Positions 46,401-55,477 of a DNA stretch of 64,000 nt are shown in pieces (the first letter of the stretch is position 1; each line of letters begins with the position of its first letter). The translations under genes and the position numbers were made by a program. The notes below the pieces were generated by a model. It saw only the letters and a program-made list of their open reading frames with translations, was not told the DNA's origin and searched no databases. Origin of the DNA: Sulfomarinibacter sp963733915 (lineage in GTDB: Bacteria > Acidobacteriota > Thermoanaerobaculia > Thermoanaerobaculales > Sulfomarinibacteraceae); the NCBI GenBank assembly GCA_963733915.1, contig CAVTEP010000011.1, forward strand, positions 372,001 to 436,000, read 5' to 3'.

Positions 46401-46621
46401 CCGCCAAACGTGGTCCGTCGGTCCGCGTATTGACCGCCGACGGCGTCGATCTCTCGAGCCTGCTCTTGATGGCGAGCCCGCCGCAGTACACCCCCGGTGG
46501 CCTGCGAATCGGCCCCCTTCAAGCGGACGACTACCTCATCACCGTGAACACCGAGGCCGGCCCCCGGCATGGCCAGGTCAGCGTCCGCGAGGGCGAGGGA
46601 GTGGAGCTCGACCTGCGTTAG
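43499..46621 (+). CDS. Large exported multi-domain CarboxypepD_reg-like protein
   Basis: A 1040-residue protein with a signal peptide (IVIFAGLAMMVGFVASAQ). It contains at least five repeats of the carboxypeptidase regulatory-like fold: GLVTDQDGQPIAGARIDV (about 240), GRVLDADSLQPVAGARIKC (about 500), GQVYDRSDRPITGAIVEI (about 595), EGEIWLGDDRAPGGTLVL and GFVVDTENRPVAGASVQV (about 785). Each is followed by a GxFxLxGLxxG turn. There is no C-terminal barrel or anchor. Such all-beta rods usually work at the surface as adhesins or carbohydrate-binding scaffolds. It closes the peptide/propeller cluster. Confidence 0.82.
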   Translation: MKRSTIVIFAGLAMMVGFVASAQQVLAPDGAVIDSAITAPAGNGKMWVRVGVGAPIEIAPDANGDLRLAGLAIAEYVVLDAATGEPIDAGSLSWQVPGAPEALQTASWHASDGRLDFPCRGGERIVISAPRYAPISESVVADGRRHPVLLQPRGEVTIELEPAIEAQLWLAREDQIDVLNLFTNVASRHTIGSDGAIEIRDIDVNASYVGLVVAQGMAPAVATFNDFSQPVSFSLVDGLGVTGLVTDQDGQPIAGARIDVLGEIEELDSFRYSQLGASSPQGAFALTGLLPGTVRVRACDEGRACAEFSVDLSEDQTQEPISLQLIPGTDVVLVVENEIGTRVADAILYFNDRVYQTDAKGELRVEGMTRRTTTPVKIFGTGFGVWEGSFTTDRDRVVIRVPGGGVIERQVLSARRFANDEVVVRWQAYAANGREAKSGKGTWDSEHGVARAEGLEAGTYSLSVRLPGSANITSERVEVALGEEIVLAPVVPDRGLAIAGRVLDADSLQPVAGARIKCEPGSPSVFRAPEQLGDVPTALSDTDGMFLLEGLDAGVCRAIVDAPGYASWRLDGVEPDDVGYDIGDAELDAGMTIVGQVYDRSDRPITGAIVEITEAAAYAYFAETTVRTDHDGYFRAERVPVGRWNVTARHGQETAKDTVDGDARETVTADLMLGGISIEGEIWLGDDRAPGGTLVLTTDGVQAPGVVVMMQRVTDDRQFFGVDQQPLQFAVAPDGRFAGSGLAAGRYYASYTPPGSGSAPVTKALVVPQVDTFQCAIQYADAAVEGFVVDTENRPVAGASVQVLAGDGIQDVTAFSDADGHFSVRGLEPGHLVLTAAHTEFAPSHPSELELREGGAEGPIVLELLPQDGASVLLAVHTAAGSAGGAPVYLVGPETSTGFTDGGGLATFSGITAGSYRPCGIAYGGATGCGPGVLVDNGEQIQAQLDLGRGGYIDIYLSTAKSSSATTTAKRGPSVRVLTADGVDLSSLLLMASPPQYTPGGLRIGPLQADDYLITVNTEAGPRHGQVSVREGEGVELDLR

Positions 46622-46833
46622 CCCGCATATCTCACCGGGTTTCTGCTGCGGCCAGCAGTTGCATCGCACCCAGCGGTGCTTGGCCGCCCCCCCTAAGAAA
46701 CCCGCTGAGGCATCCGATCTGCGGGCTGGGCTCTTCAGCAGTCTCTGAAGCGGGAAGCCGGTGAGTGATTGGCGTCAAATGTGCACGAAGGCTTGGTAGA
46801 ATATCCTCACCGTGACATCACGAGGAGAAATCG

Positions 46834-47301
46834 ATGAAATCCAAAACCGTAGTCTGTGCCGCCGTCACCCTGATTCTGTGCACTCTCGGCAGTGCTCAAG
46901 CCCAGATCCGGGACGAGACGATTCTCACCTACCAGGTCCTGACCGAGAATTGGGACGACCTCATCGGCGGGGTTCTCGATCTCAGCGAGGAGGAGGGCGA
47001 GGCGTTTTGGCCTCTGTACGAAGAATACAGTGCCGCTAAGGCCACCCTCTGGGAGGAGCGCATCGACGTGATCGCGATGTTCCTCACCGGTTACGACACC
47101 ATGGGCGCAGACATCGCCCGCGGGCTTCTGGCTGCCAGCTTCGATATCGAAGCAAAGATGCTCGCACTCGAACGCGAGTACGCCGATCTCTTCGACGATG
47201 TAATTCCACTGAACAAGGTGGTGCGGCTGTTCCAGGCCGAGAACAAGCTCGAGACCATCATGATGATGGAGCTCGCCAAGGACATCCCGCTTGCCAAGTG
47301 A
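46834..47301 (+). CDS. Helical exported protein of unknown function
   Basis: A 155-residue exported protein. ATG follows GAGGAGA; a TAGAAT -10-like box lies at 46797-46802. The signal peptide ends GSAQAQ. The mature part is all-helical and acidic (WDDLIGGVLDLSEEEGEAFWPLYEEY, RLFQAENKLETIMMMELAKDIPL), recalling Spy/CpxP-like periplasmic chaperone folds by shape, with no LTxxQ motif. Monocistronic, 212 bases after the CarboxypepD gene. No family was recognised with certainty. Confidence 0.75.
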   Translation: MKSKTVVCAAVTLILCTLGSAQAQIRDETILTYQVLTENWDDLIGGVLDLSEEEGEAFWPLYEEYSAAKATLWEERIDVIAMFLTGYDTMGADIARGLLAASFDIEAKMLALEREYADLFDDVIPLNKVVRLFQAENKLETIMMMELAKDIPLAK

Positions 47302-47376
47302 CAGCAGAGGCCGGGATCGACCCCTGCCTTTTTCAACGGATTGATTTCGTTGGCGCCCGTGGGCCGCAGGCGGGTA

Positions 47377-47718
47377 TCAGGCGCCGAACGATTCGGCGGC
47401 CATCGCCTCGTCGTCAAACATCTCGAAGACTCCCACCAGCTGCGCCATCGTCAAGAGCTTTCGCGCCTTGATGTTGACGTGCAGCAGTTTGACCTCCGCC
47501 TGGTGCGAGGTCGATGTGACCTTGCAGCGGATGAGCTCGCCGAGACCGGATGAGTCGATCGTGGTGACCTTGTCGAGGTTAATCAAAACGTGTTTGCCAC
47601 CGTTTTCCAACTCTTCGACCAGCGCGTCCCGCAGTACCACGTCGCCCTTGCCGATGGTCAGCTTGCCCTCGAGATCGAAAATCGTGACGTCTCCGGCCTT
47701 GCGTTTTGTTATCTCCAT
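47377..47718 (-). CDS. STAS-domain anti-anti-sigma factor
   Basis: A 113-residue SpoIIAA-like protein. ATG at 47718 has GGGGG upstream; the longer in-frame upstream sequence is not protein-like. It has DVTIFDLEGKLTIGKGDVVLRDALVEEL and the STAS signature LINLDKVTTIDSSGLGELI, in which a Ser of DSSG is the usual site of phosphorylation by an anti-sigma kinase. No such kinase is adjacent, so it may answer to one of the distant partner kinases. Convergent with the helical exported protein. Confidence 0.92.
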   Translation of the reverse strand: MEITKRKAGDVTIFDLEGKLTIGKGDVVLRDALVEELENGGKHVLINLDKVTTIDSSGLGELIRCKVTSTSHQAEVKLLHVNIKARKLLTMAQLVGVFEMFDDEAMAAESFGA

Positions 47719-47833
47719 GTCAATCCCCCAGGGCTCGCGTAACGGGCAGGCCCGCGCCGAGCGTGGAAATGTCGAGACATTATCGCACAATTACGACCAA
47801 AAGCCAGCAGTTTCATTCCTGCGGTTCTCCGGG

Positions 47834-48935
47834 TTATTCCCGATCGAGCCTTGGCAACGATTCTGCTCCGCCCACATCCGTCGAACGGATGTGCAGATCG
47901 CGCTGCGGAAAGGGGATTTCGATCCCTGCATCAACCAACGCCTGGTTGACCGCGACCCGGAGTTCGCTCGCCACCTGCACGAAGTCGGGACCCGTCCAGG
48001 CGCGAAGCTCGAAGTCGAGCGAGCTTTCTCCAAAGCCGAGGAACAGGGCAACGGTCTCGGGTTCGGTGAAAACCTCCGGATGCGCTAACGCGACCGACAA
48101 CAGCAGATTGATGACCGTCTGCGGATCTGTCCCGTAGGCGACTCCGACGTGAATCTCGATCCGGTGGCTCTCGTCGCTGAAGGTCCAGTTGATGACCTCT
48201 GACGAGATCAAATTGGCGTTGGGAACGATCACCTCCGCGCCCTGCCAGGTACGGACGATGCTTGCCCGCATGCCGATGTCTGTAACGACGCCCGAAAGCT
48301 GATCGAGCTGGATGCGATCGCCGACCCGGACCGGCCGTTCAAAGAGCAGGATCAGACCAGACACGAAATTGTTGACCACCGTCTGCAGACCAAAACCGAT
48401 GCCGACCCCGAGGGCGCCGATGATGAGGTTGATGCGGCTGAAATCGAGCCCCGCGGCGGTGGCGGCGACCATGACGCCGGCCACGATCACCGCATAGTGG
48501 GTCAACCTCGTGATGGCCCCGGGCACACCGCGGGGCAGGTCCATCCGCGGCAGGACATCGGTTTCGAGCCCGAAGCGAATCAACTGTGACAGCTTGAAGG
48601 ACAGCCAGATCAATACGCAGAAGAGCAGGATCGTGCCGGGCACGACTGAAAACTCGCCAAACGAGATCGCGGTGTCGAGCGTGGCTTTCACCCAGTTCAT
48701 CACCGCTTCAAAAACGTTGAATTCTTCGAGAGTCCAGATCACCCAGGTCAGCACCGCAACCCAGGTGATGAGTGTGAAAACGGTGGCGAGGACCGCATCG
48801 GCATGAAGACGGACGAGGCCGAACTTTTTTGCAAACCGGGTGAGCAGGACCACCCGCACCACCGCTCATTAAAGCCAGGGCGATTGCCACGCGGCGCCGT
48901 CCAGTGACACCCGAAAATGCGGAGAGAATCGTCAT
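47834..48935 (-). CDS. MscS-family mechanosensitive channel, frameshifted near the start
   Basis: The main part is MscS-like: three or more helices, the pore region LIIGALGVGIGFGLQTVVNNFVSG, the beta domain (ERPVRVGDRIQLDQLSGVVTDIG) and the C-terminal cage, ending at 47834. The frame opens at 48862, but the ATG at 48935 overlaps the stop of nhaA (ATGA) and starts MTILSAFSGVTGRRRVAIALALMS. Removing one G near 48862 joins this to VVRVVLLTRFAKKF, giving about 367 codons. So the true start is probably 48935. It shares the nhaA transcript, which makes sense for osmotic and ion homeostasis. Confidence 0.85.
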
Positions 48936-50284
48936 GGTTGGTCCATCTCCGGCGTACCGACAGCGACTGCTTTCCCGGGCAATGATTTCGAAAGAAGTAC
49001 AAACCCGATGACGCCGGACGCGAGCGACGCCGCCAGAATTCCCACTTTGGCTGTGGCTATCAGGAGCTCATTATTGAACGCCAGATCGGTGACGAAGAGC
49101 GACATTGTGAAACCTATGCCTGCAAGGCAGCCGGCGCCGGCAACCTGGGTCCAGGTCACTCCTGCCGGCAGCGCGCCGCGGCCGCTCTTGACCGCGAGCC
49201 AGCTGAGGAGAGAGATGCCCACCGGTTTGCCGACCACCAGGCCGAAAATGATGCCGAGCGCGAGCGGGCTCGCCAACACCGCCATCAGGTCGCCGCCGAT
49301 GGCCACGCCCGCGTTTGCCAGCGCGAACAGCGGTAGGATCAGCCACACCTGGATCGGGTGCAGGTAGTGCTCGAGCACCAGACCCGCCGGAAGCGCCTCC
49401 CCCGCGCGCGAGTGGATGCTGTCGACGATCTCGAGCTGCTCGCGATCGCTGATCAGGCTGTCCGCAGACAGCTCCATTTGTTTGATCCGCTCCAGTCGCT
49501 CTTCGGTCTCGTCGATAAAGCTGTGAGGAGTGACCTTCGGACGGACAGGGACAACCATCGCGACGAGGATTCCAGCCACCGTGGCGTGCACACCCGACGA
49601 GAAGACGGCCAGCCACACGCCGACAATCAACAGATAGAGGATTCCCCGTCGACGTATTTCCGCGCGGATCGCTACAAACAACACACCCAGGAACACCGCG
49701 GCCACGGCCAGGGAAACAACATTGATCTGTTCGGTATAAAAAATCGCAATCACCGCCACCGCGCCGAGGTCGTCGGCGATGGCGAGGGCGGTGAGAAAGA
49801 CCTTGAGACCCAACGGCGCCCGAGTCCCGAAGATTGCCAACACACCGAGGGCGAAGGCGATGTCGGTTGCCATCGGAATGCCCCAACCGCGGGCCCCTTC
49901 GCCGCCGAGATTGAAGGCGGCGAAGACGAGGGCCGGCACCACCATGCCGCCGATGGCGGCGGTCACCGGCAGCGTCGCCTTGCTGAAGGAGGACAGCTCG
50001 CCCACCACCAGCTCACGTTTGATCTCCAAACCGACGACAAAGAAAAAGACCACCATCAGTCCGTCGTTGATCCAGTGATGGAGCGAAAGTTTGAACGTCA
50101 CATCGCCCCAAGAGACACCGACGTAGGTGTGGAGGAGGTCGAAGTACGAATCGGCCCACGGCGAGTTGGCCCACACCAGGGCGATCACCGTGCAGGCCAG
50201 AAGGAGGATGCTGCCTGTCACCTCCGAGTGAACAAACCACTCGAAGTACCCGCGAATGCCAGCCTTATTTTCTCCAGAACTCAT
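48932..50284 (-). CDS. nhaA: Na+/H+ antiporter NhaA
   Basis: A 450-residue inner-membrane antiporter. GLEIKRELVVGEL is the family signature, and PMATDIAFALGVLAIFGTRAP carries the paired helix residues of the transport site; AIADDLGAVAVIAIFY holds the conserved Asp pair. Helix ends are otherwise as in NhaA (LPLFALANAGVAI, GKPVGISL, GFTMSLFVTDLAF). It has an insert between helices (SFIDETEERLERIKQMELSADS), a common feature of longer NhaA proteins. ATG 50284 follows GGGAGG. It is the first gene of a two-gene operon with mscS. Confidence 0.95.
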   Translation of the reverse strand: MSSGENKAGIRGYFEWFVHSEVTGSILLLACTVIALVWANSPWADSYFDLLHTYVGVSWGDVTFKLSLHHWINDGLMVVFFFVVGLEIKRELVVGELSSFSKATLPVTAAIGGMVVPALVFAAFNLGGEGARGWGIPMATDIAFALGVLAIFGTRAPLGLKVFLTALAIADDLGAVAVIAIFYTEQINVVSLAVAAVFLGVLFVAIRAEIRRRGILYLLIVGVWLAVFSSGVHATVAGILVAMVVPVRPKVTPHSFIDETEERLERIKQMELSADSLISDREQLEIVDSIHSRAGEALPAGLVLEHYLHPIQVWLILPLFALANAGVAIGGDLMAVLASPLALGIIFGLVVGKPVGISLLSWLAVKSGRGALPAGVTWTQVAGAGCLAGIGFTMSLFVTDLAFNNELLIATAKVGILAASLASGVIGFVLLSKSLPGKAVAVGTPEMDQP

Positions 50285-50326
50285 CGATTCGCCTCCCGTT
50301 GTCGTCCGGGAATCATAGCCCAACAA

Positions 50327-50390
50327 AAAGGTGGCGCTCCGGCGCCACCTTTATCCTTGTCACACAGCTTTTCGCGATCAGCGAAAAGCT
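50327..50390 (-). terminator. Tandem hairpins ending the solute-binding protein gene
   Basis: AAAGGTGGCGC (50327-50337) and GCGCCACCTTT (50342-50352) form an 11-bp stem with loop TCCG and a T run on the minus strand. A second hairpin, AGCTTTTCGC / GCGAAAAGCT (50366-50390), overlaps the stop codon of the gene at 50389. The first is a good intrinsic terminator. Confidence 0.9.
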
Positions 50391-51201
50391 ATGGAAGCTG
50401 GATCAGCCAGCCGCCGTCGTCAAACCACTTCTTCTCGAGCGCGTCGAGCAGCCCGATGCCCTCGAGGGCGCCGAGATAGTTGGTGACCATGTTGACGAGC
50501 AGCGAGTCGCCGGGGGCGAGGGCGATTCCGATGGGCTCGATGGTCAGGGGCTCGGCGAGCGTTGCCAGACCGGCGTCCGGGAAGCGCATCTGGGTCAGGG
50601 CGCAGATCGGGAAATCGGCGACCAGGGCGTCGGCCTTGCCGTCGATCACCATCTGCACGCCGGTGTCGTAGTCGTCGACCGGGATAAAGGTGGTCTTTGC
50701 GAGCACCTTCTGCACGAACTTCTCGCTCGTCGAGCCCTTGAGGGCTACGATCTTGATCGACGAACTGTCGATCTCCTCGGCGCTCCCGAGGGCTGCGAGG
50801 GTCGCGGATTTGGTCAGGATCGACTTGCCGGACACGATGTAGGGTCCGACAAAGGCGGCCTTGAGGTTGCGTTGCGGCGTCATCGTCATGCCGGACATGA
50901 TGGCGTCGATCTCGGATTTTTCAAGCGCGCCCAGAAGCTCTCCAAAAGGCTTCTGGACGAACTCCACCTTGACCCCCATGGCGTCGGCCAGAATATTGGC
51001 AAGGTCGACCTCGTAGCCGATCAGCTTGCCGTCCTTGGAGACCACGGTGAAGGGCGGTTGGTCGCCCGACATGCCGACCCTGAAGGTACCGGTTTCAACG
51101 ATACGGCTGAGGACCGGGGAGCCGTTCGAGGCGAACGAATCAACGGCGCCTCCGGCCAGTGCAAGCAGGGCGATTACGAACAATACAAACCAACGTCTCA
51201 T
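50389..51201 (-). CDS. Periplasmic solute-binding protein, amino-acid type (SBP_bac_3)
   Basis: A 270-residue exported ligand-binding protein. ATG 51201 follows AAGGAGGA, and the signal peptide is FVLFVIALLALAGGAV. The fold is recognised from LSRIVETGTFRVGMSGDQPPFTV, LIGYEVDLANILADAMGVKVEFV, SEIDAIMSGMTMTPQR and VALKGSTSEKFVQKVLAKTTFI. It probably binds an amino acid or similar small acid. No permease or ATPase gene is next to it; it may feed a sensor or a distant transporter. The C-terminus WFDDGGWLIQLP is intact. Its neighbour on the left is nhaA, with separate transcripts. Confidence 0.88.
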   Translation of the reverse strand: MRRWFVLFVIALLALAGGAVDSFASNGSPVLSRIVETGTFRVGMSGDQPPFTVVSKDGKLIGYEVDLANILADAMGVKVEFVQKPFGELLGALEKSEIDAIMSGMTMTPQRNLKAAFVGPYIVSGKSILTKSATLAALGSAEEIDSSSIKIVALKGSTSEKFVQKVLAKTTFIPVDDYDTGVQMVIDGKADALVADFPICALTQMRFPDAGLATLAEPLTIEPIGIALAPGDSLLVNMVTNYLGALEGIGLLDALEKKWFDDGGWLIQLP

Positions 51202-51324
51202 GAAACTCCTCCTTGGAGAGTGGGGCCGGCGCCGGCCGGCATCTTCAGATCTGAACGCACCCTCGGCGACAGGGATTCCCTATAATCGCGGTCGGTAGAA
51301 TAGCGCAGACGGAGACCACTCACA

Positions 51325-51880
51325 ATGAAACAATCGTTTCTGCTGGTGCTGGCAGTGCTGATGACGGCCGCAACTGCAACCGGATAAGAATTTTTCGCGG
51401 GCACCCGCCCCGGGGAAGGTGATGCACCGCTCAGATTAACCGGAACGCTGGTTCTCCTCGACGTATCGAAGATCGACGGCGCCGAGCAGTGCTTTACCGC
51501 CGACGTCTTCATGATGCTGCAGTGGCGGGACGAGCGTCTGGTGATGGAAACCGACGGTGTGCGCCGCCTGCCGCTCGACAGCATCTGGAACCCGCGGATT
51601 CAGATTGTGAACTAGCGTCGCCGTGACCTCCATGTTGACCCTGGTCGCCTATCGCTTCCTGCTCGACCAGTCGCTGCCGCCGGTGTCCTATCTCACCCGG
51701 CTCGACCACTTTCTCCTCGGCGCCACCGTATTGGTGTTCGTGGCACTGATCCAAGTCACCATGACCGGCGCCATGAACGACGAACACCACCTTCAAAAGG
51801 CGGCACGCATCAACCGTATATCGAGGTGGCTCTTCCCGGCGGCCTTCATTGGGCTTTTTGTCGCGTCGTTCCTGGCGTGA
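51325..51880 (+). pseudogene. Remnant of a pentameric ligand-gated ion channel (Cys-loop family)
   Basis: ATG 51325 begins a signal peptide (QSFLLVLAVLMTAATATG) that hits TAA at 51385. The same frame then reads GDAPLRLTGTLVLLDVSKID and DVFMMLQWRDERLV, followed by LPLDSIWNPRIQIVN, the start of the ligand-binding domain of GLIC/ELIC-type channels, and stops at TAG. In the +1 frame just after it comes SVAVTSMLTLVAYRFLLDQ (helix M2), VSYLTRLDHFLLGATVLVFV (M3) and RISRWLFPAAFIGLFVASF (M4). So the rest of the ligand-binding domain and M1 are missing, a deletion of some 100 residues. A stop codon plus a large deletion show true decay, unlike the frameshifts elsewhere. Promoter-like TATAAT and TAGAAT boxes remain at 51280-51302. 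Confidence 0.85.
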
Positions 51881-52122
51881 GCTGCCGGCTCGAGCCGGCT
51901 TGAAGCCCGCAGCGAGCGTCGGCGCCAATGTGCAACACTGAAATCAGCGTCTAGGACCTCAGATGGTCGATCATCCTCTCCCCGGGGAAACCTGGCGGGG
52001 CTGCCCCCGATCTCTGCCCGAGGATGCCTTGCGGGCCGAATTCGTCGCCCGAATACCCAGAAGCAGATATGATCCCTGGTACCGTGTCGACGAACGAGAC
52101 CGTCTCACCGCGGGAGGATATC

Positions 52123-55100
52123 GTGAGGAGATTTTGGGTTGCATTGGTCGTGTTTGCTCTGGCGCTGCCGTGCGCGGGCGGCGAGGAAGAACCGGTCGGC
52201 AAGGGGATGACCGCCAAGGCCTTCAAGGGCCTCGAGTTTCGCAGCATCGGCCCGGCTCTGATGTCGGGGCGGATCGCTGACATCGCCGTCCACCCCGGCA
52301 ATTTCAGCACCTGGTATGTCGCGGTGGGTTCGGGCGGGGTGTGGAAGACCACCAACTCCGGCACGACCTGGACGCCGATCTTCGACGACCAACCCTCGTA
52401 CTCGATCGGTTGTGTGGTCCTCGACCCCTCGAACCCCGAGATCGTGTGGGTGGGGACGGGTGAGAACGTGGGCGGACGCCACGTCGGTTTCGGCGACGGC
52501 GTCTACAAGAGTCTCGACGGCGGCTCGAGCTGGAAAAACGTGGGCCTTGCCAACTCGCAACACATCTCAGAGATCATCGTCGACCCGACCGACTCGAACA
52601 CGGTCTACGTCGCATCGCAGGGGCCGCTGTGGTCGCCGGGTGGCGAGCGCGGGGTCTACAAGACCACTGACGGCGGCACGACCTGGAAGCAGGTGCTGGC
52701 CATCGGTGAGTGGACCGGCGTGACCGATTTGCTCATCGACCCGCGCGATCCAAAGGTGCTCTACGCGGCCGCCTGGCAACACCACCGCACCGTGGCCGCC
52801 GTCATCGACGGCGGACCCGAGTCGGGGATCCACAAGACCGCCGATGGCGGCGCCACGTGGACGAGGCTCGAGACCGGTCTCCCCGAGGGCAACATGGGTA
52901 AGATCGGCCTCGCAATCTCCCCACAAAACCCCGACGTGGTGTACGCGGTGATCGAGCTCGACAACCGCAAGGGCGGCGTGTGGAGGTCGTCGAATCGTGG
53001 TGCGAGCTGGGATAAGCGCTCCGACGCCGTGTCCGGCGGCACCGGGCCGCACTACTACCAGGAGCTCGAGGCGAGCCCGCACGTCTTCGACCGCATCTAC
53101 ATCATCGACATGCGGTTGCAGGTCTCGGACGACGGCGGTACGACCTTCAGCAGGCTGCGACGAGAAGGCCAAGCACTCGGACAACCACGCCCTCGCCTTC
53201 CGCCCCGACGATCCCGACTGGTTGCTGGCCGGCACCGACGGCGGTCTCTACGAGAGCTTCGACCTCGCCGAAAGCTGGCGATTCGTGGCCAACCTGCCGG
53301 TGACCCAGTTCTACAAACTGGCAGTGGACGACTCGGAGCCCTTCTACAAGGTGTACGGCGGCACCCAGGACAACAACACCCAGGGAGGGCCGACCCGCAC
53401 CGACAACGTCAACGGCATCAGGAACGCCGACTGGTTTATCACCCTCTTTGCCGACGGCCACCAACCGGCGGTCGAGCCCGGCAACCCCGATATCGTCTAT
53501 TCGGAGTGGCAACAGGGCAACCTCGTGCGCACCGATCGCACAACCGGGGGCATCGTCTATATCCAGCCGCAGCCGGAACCGGGTGACCCGCCCGAGCGCT
53601 TCAACTGGGACGCGCCCATCCTCATCAGCCCCCACTCGCCGACCCGGCTCTACTACGCCTCGCAAAGGGTGTGGCGGTCGGACGACCGCGGCGACAGCTG
53701 GACCCCGATAAGCCCCGACCTGACCAAGAACCAGGATCGCATCCTGCTGCCGGTGATGGGCCGCCAGTGGAGCTCCACCGCACCCTGGGATCTCGTTGCG
53801 ATGTCCAACTACAACACCGTCACCTCGCTCGCCGAGTCACCCATCGAGGAGGGCGTTCTGTGGGCGGGCACCGATGACGGGCTGCTCCAGCTGAGCGTGA
53901 ACGGAGGGCAGAGCTGGAAGGCGATCCCGGTGGGAGATCTCCCCGGAGTTCCCGCCACCGCCTTCGTCAACGACATCAAGGCAGATCTTTACGACGCCGA
54001 CACCGCTTATGTCTGTCTCGACAACCACAAGTTCGGCGACTTCAAGCCCTATCTGGTGAAGACGACCGACGGTGGTCAGACCTGGGTCTCGATCACCGGC
54101 GACCTCCCGGACCGTCACCTGGTGTGGCGGCTGGTCCAGGACCACGTCAAGCAAGAGCTCCTGTTTGCGGCCACCGAGTTCGGGATTTTTTTCACCGTCA
54201 ACGGTGGTTTGCAATGGATCGAACTCTCCGGAGGCGTGCCCACCATCGCCTTCCGCGACCTCGCGATTCAACGACGCGACAACGATCTCGTCGGCGCCTC
54301 CTTCGGCCGCGGCTTCTACGTCCTCGACGACTATTCCCCCCTGCGCGAGATCAGCGCCGAAATCATGGAACAGGACGCCGTGATGTTCCCCGTCCGCACC
54401 GCGCCGTGGTACATCCAGCGGCGGCCGCTGGGGGACGACGGTCACGCCTCCCAGGGCGGCGCCTACTTCGTCGCCGACAATCCGCCCTTCGGCGCGGTCT
54501 TCACCTACCACCTGAGCGAGGGTCTCGAGACCCTCGAGGATCGGCGGCGTGAAACGGAGAAGCCCCTCGAAAAGGAATGGAAGGACACCCCGTACGTCGG
54601 ATACGAACAGATGGAGATGGAACGCCGGCAACCCGAACCGAGCATGGTGCTGACGGTGCGCGATGCCAACGACAACGTTGTTCGAATCCTGAAAGGTCCC
54701 GCCACAAAGGGCTTCCACCGCGTGGCGTGGGATCTCAGGTATCCGAAATCCTCGGCCGTCACCGGAAAACCGTCGAGCGAGGAAGGCGGCGACGAGCCCA
54801 GTCAGGACGACAGCGGTTTCATGGCGCCGCCGGGGATCTACACGGTGACGCTGTCGACCAGGATGGACGGTGTGGTGACCGTGGTCGCCGGTCCCGTAGA
54901 CTTCACAGTGGCGCGAGTGTTCGAGGGCCTGCTTGCAGGCACACCACCAGAGGGCACCGCCGCCTTCATGGGTCAGGTCGCGGAGCTCAACCGTGCCGTG
55001 AGTGCAGCGTCGCAGGCGATGAATCTGGCTTTCGACCGCATCGCGATCCTGGAACAGGCGCTGATCCGGTCGCACGGCGAACCCGGCACCCTGGACACCG

Positions 55101-55432
55101 AGCTCGAGGCCCTCAAACAACGGCTTTACGATCTCGACGAGGCGCTCGAGGGCAACCGGTCCCGGCGCGCCCTCGGCGAGCCGCGGACGCCAACGGTGGC
55201 CGGCCGACTGCGGGTGGCGTCGATCACCGACGGCCAGTCGGACTATGGCCCCACCGCCACCCACCGCCGCGCGTTCGAGATCGCCGCAGCTGAATTCGCC
55301 ACCATCGAAGCTCAGCTGCGGCAGCTGCTCGACGTCGACCTCCCCGCGTTGGAGACGGAGATGGAGGCAGCCGGCGTACCCTGGACTCCCGGGAGGCCCT
55401 TACCCATTGTGAGCGACAATTGGGATGAATGA
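52123..55432 (+). CDS. Sortilin/BNR-repeat exported protein, frameshifted
   Basis: About 1103 codons. GTG 52123 has GGAGG five bases upstream; signal peptide WVALVVFALALPCAGG. The repeats have Asp-box pattern VYKSLDGGSSWKNVG, VYKTTDGGTTWKQVL, GIHKTADGGATWTRLE, VWRSDDRGDSWTPIS and LVKTTDGGQTWVSIT, forming a VPS10/sortilin-like propeller. The first copy is VWKTTNSGTTWTPIF. The C-terminal part holds a FlgD-like beta domain (WDLRYP near 730) and a helical tail. At 53158 the frame changes (TTFSRL to DEKAKHSDNHALAF); removing one base repairs it. The family is common in Acidobacteria, often called glycosyl hydrolase, although no glycosidase activity is established. Confidence 0.88.
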
Positions 55433-55433
55433 G

Positions 55434-55476
55434 TCGTTATAACGATTGAACGTCTTAACGTTAGAACGTTGAACGA
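55434..55476. repeat. AACGTT-rich intergenic repeat
   Basis: A run of related units (CGTTATAACGATT, GAACGTCTTAACGTT, AGAACGTTGAACGATT) in the 45-base gap between two convergent genes. Similar to 23068-23106 and 30134-30247. Confidence 0.7.
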
Positions 55477-55477
55477 T

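Noticed and set aside
51385..51387. Recoding (selenocysteine or pyrrolysine) at the stop inside the ion-channel remnant
   Set aside because: It is TAA, which is not used for recoding, and the large deletion downstream means decay.
8500..55432. Programmed frameshifting in the six shifted genes
   Set aside because: No common slippery heptamer or downstream stem is shared by the eight sites, and the families are not known to use frameshifting.
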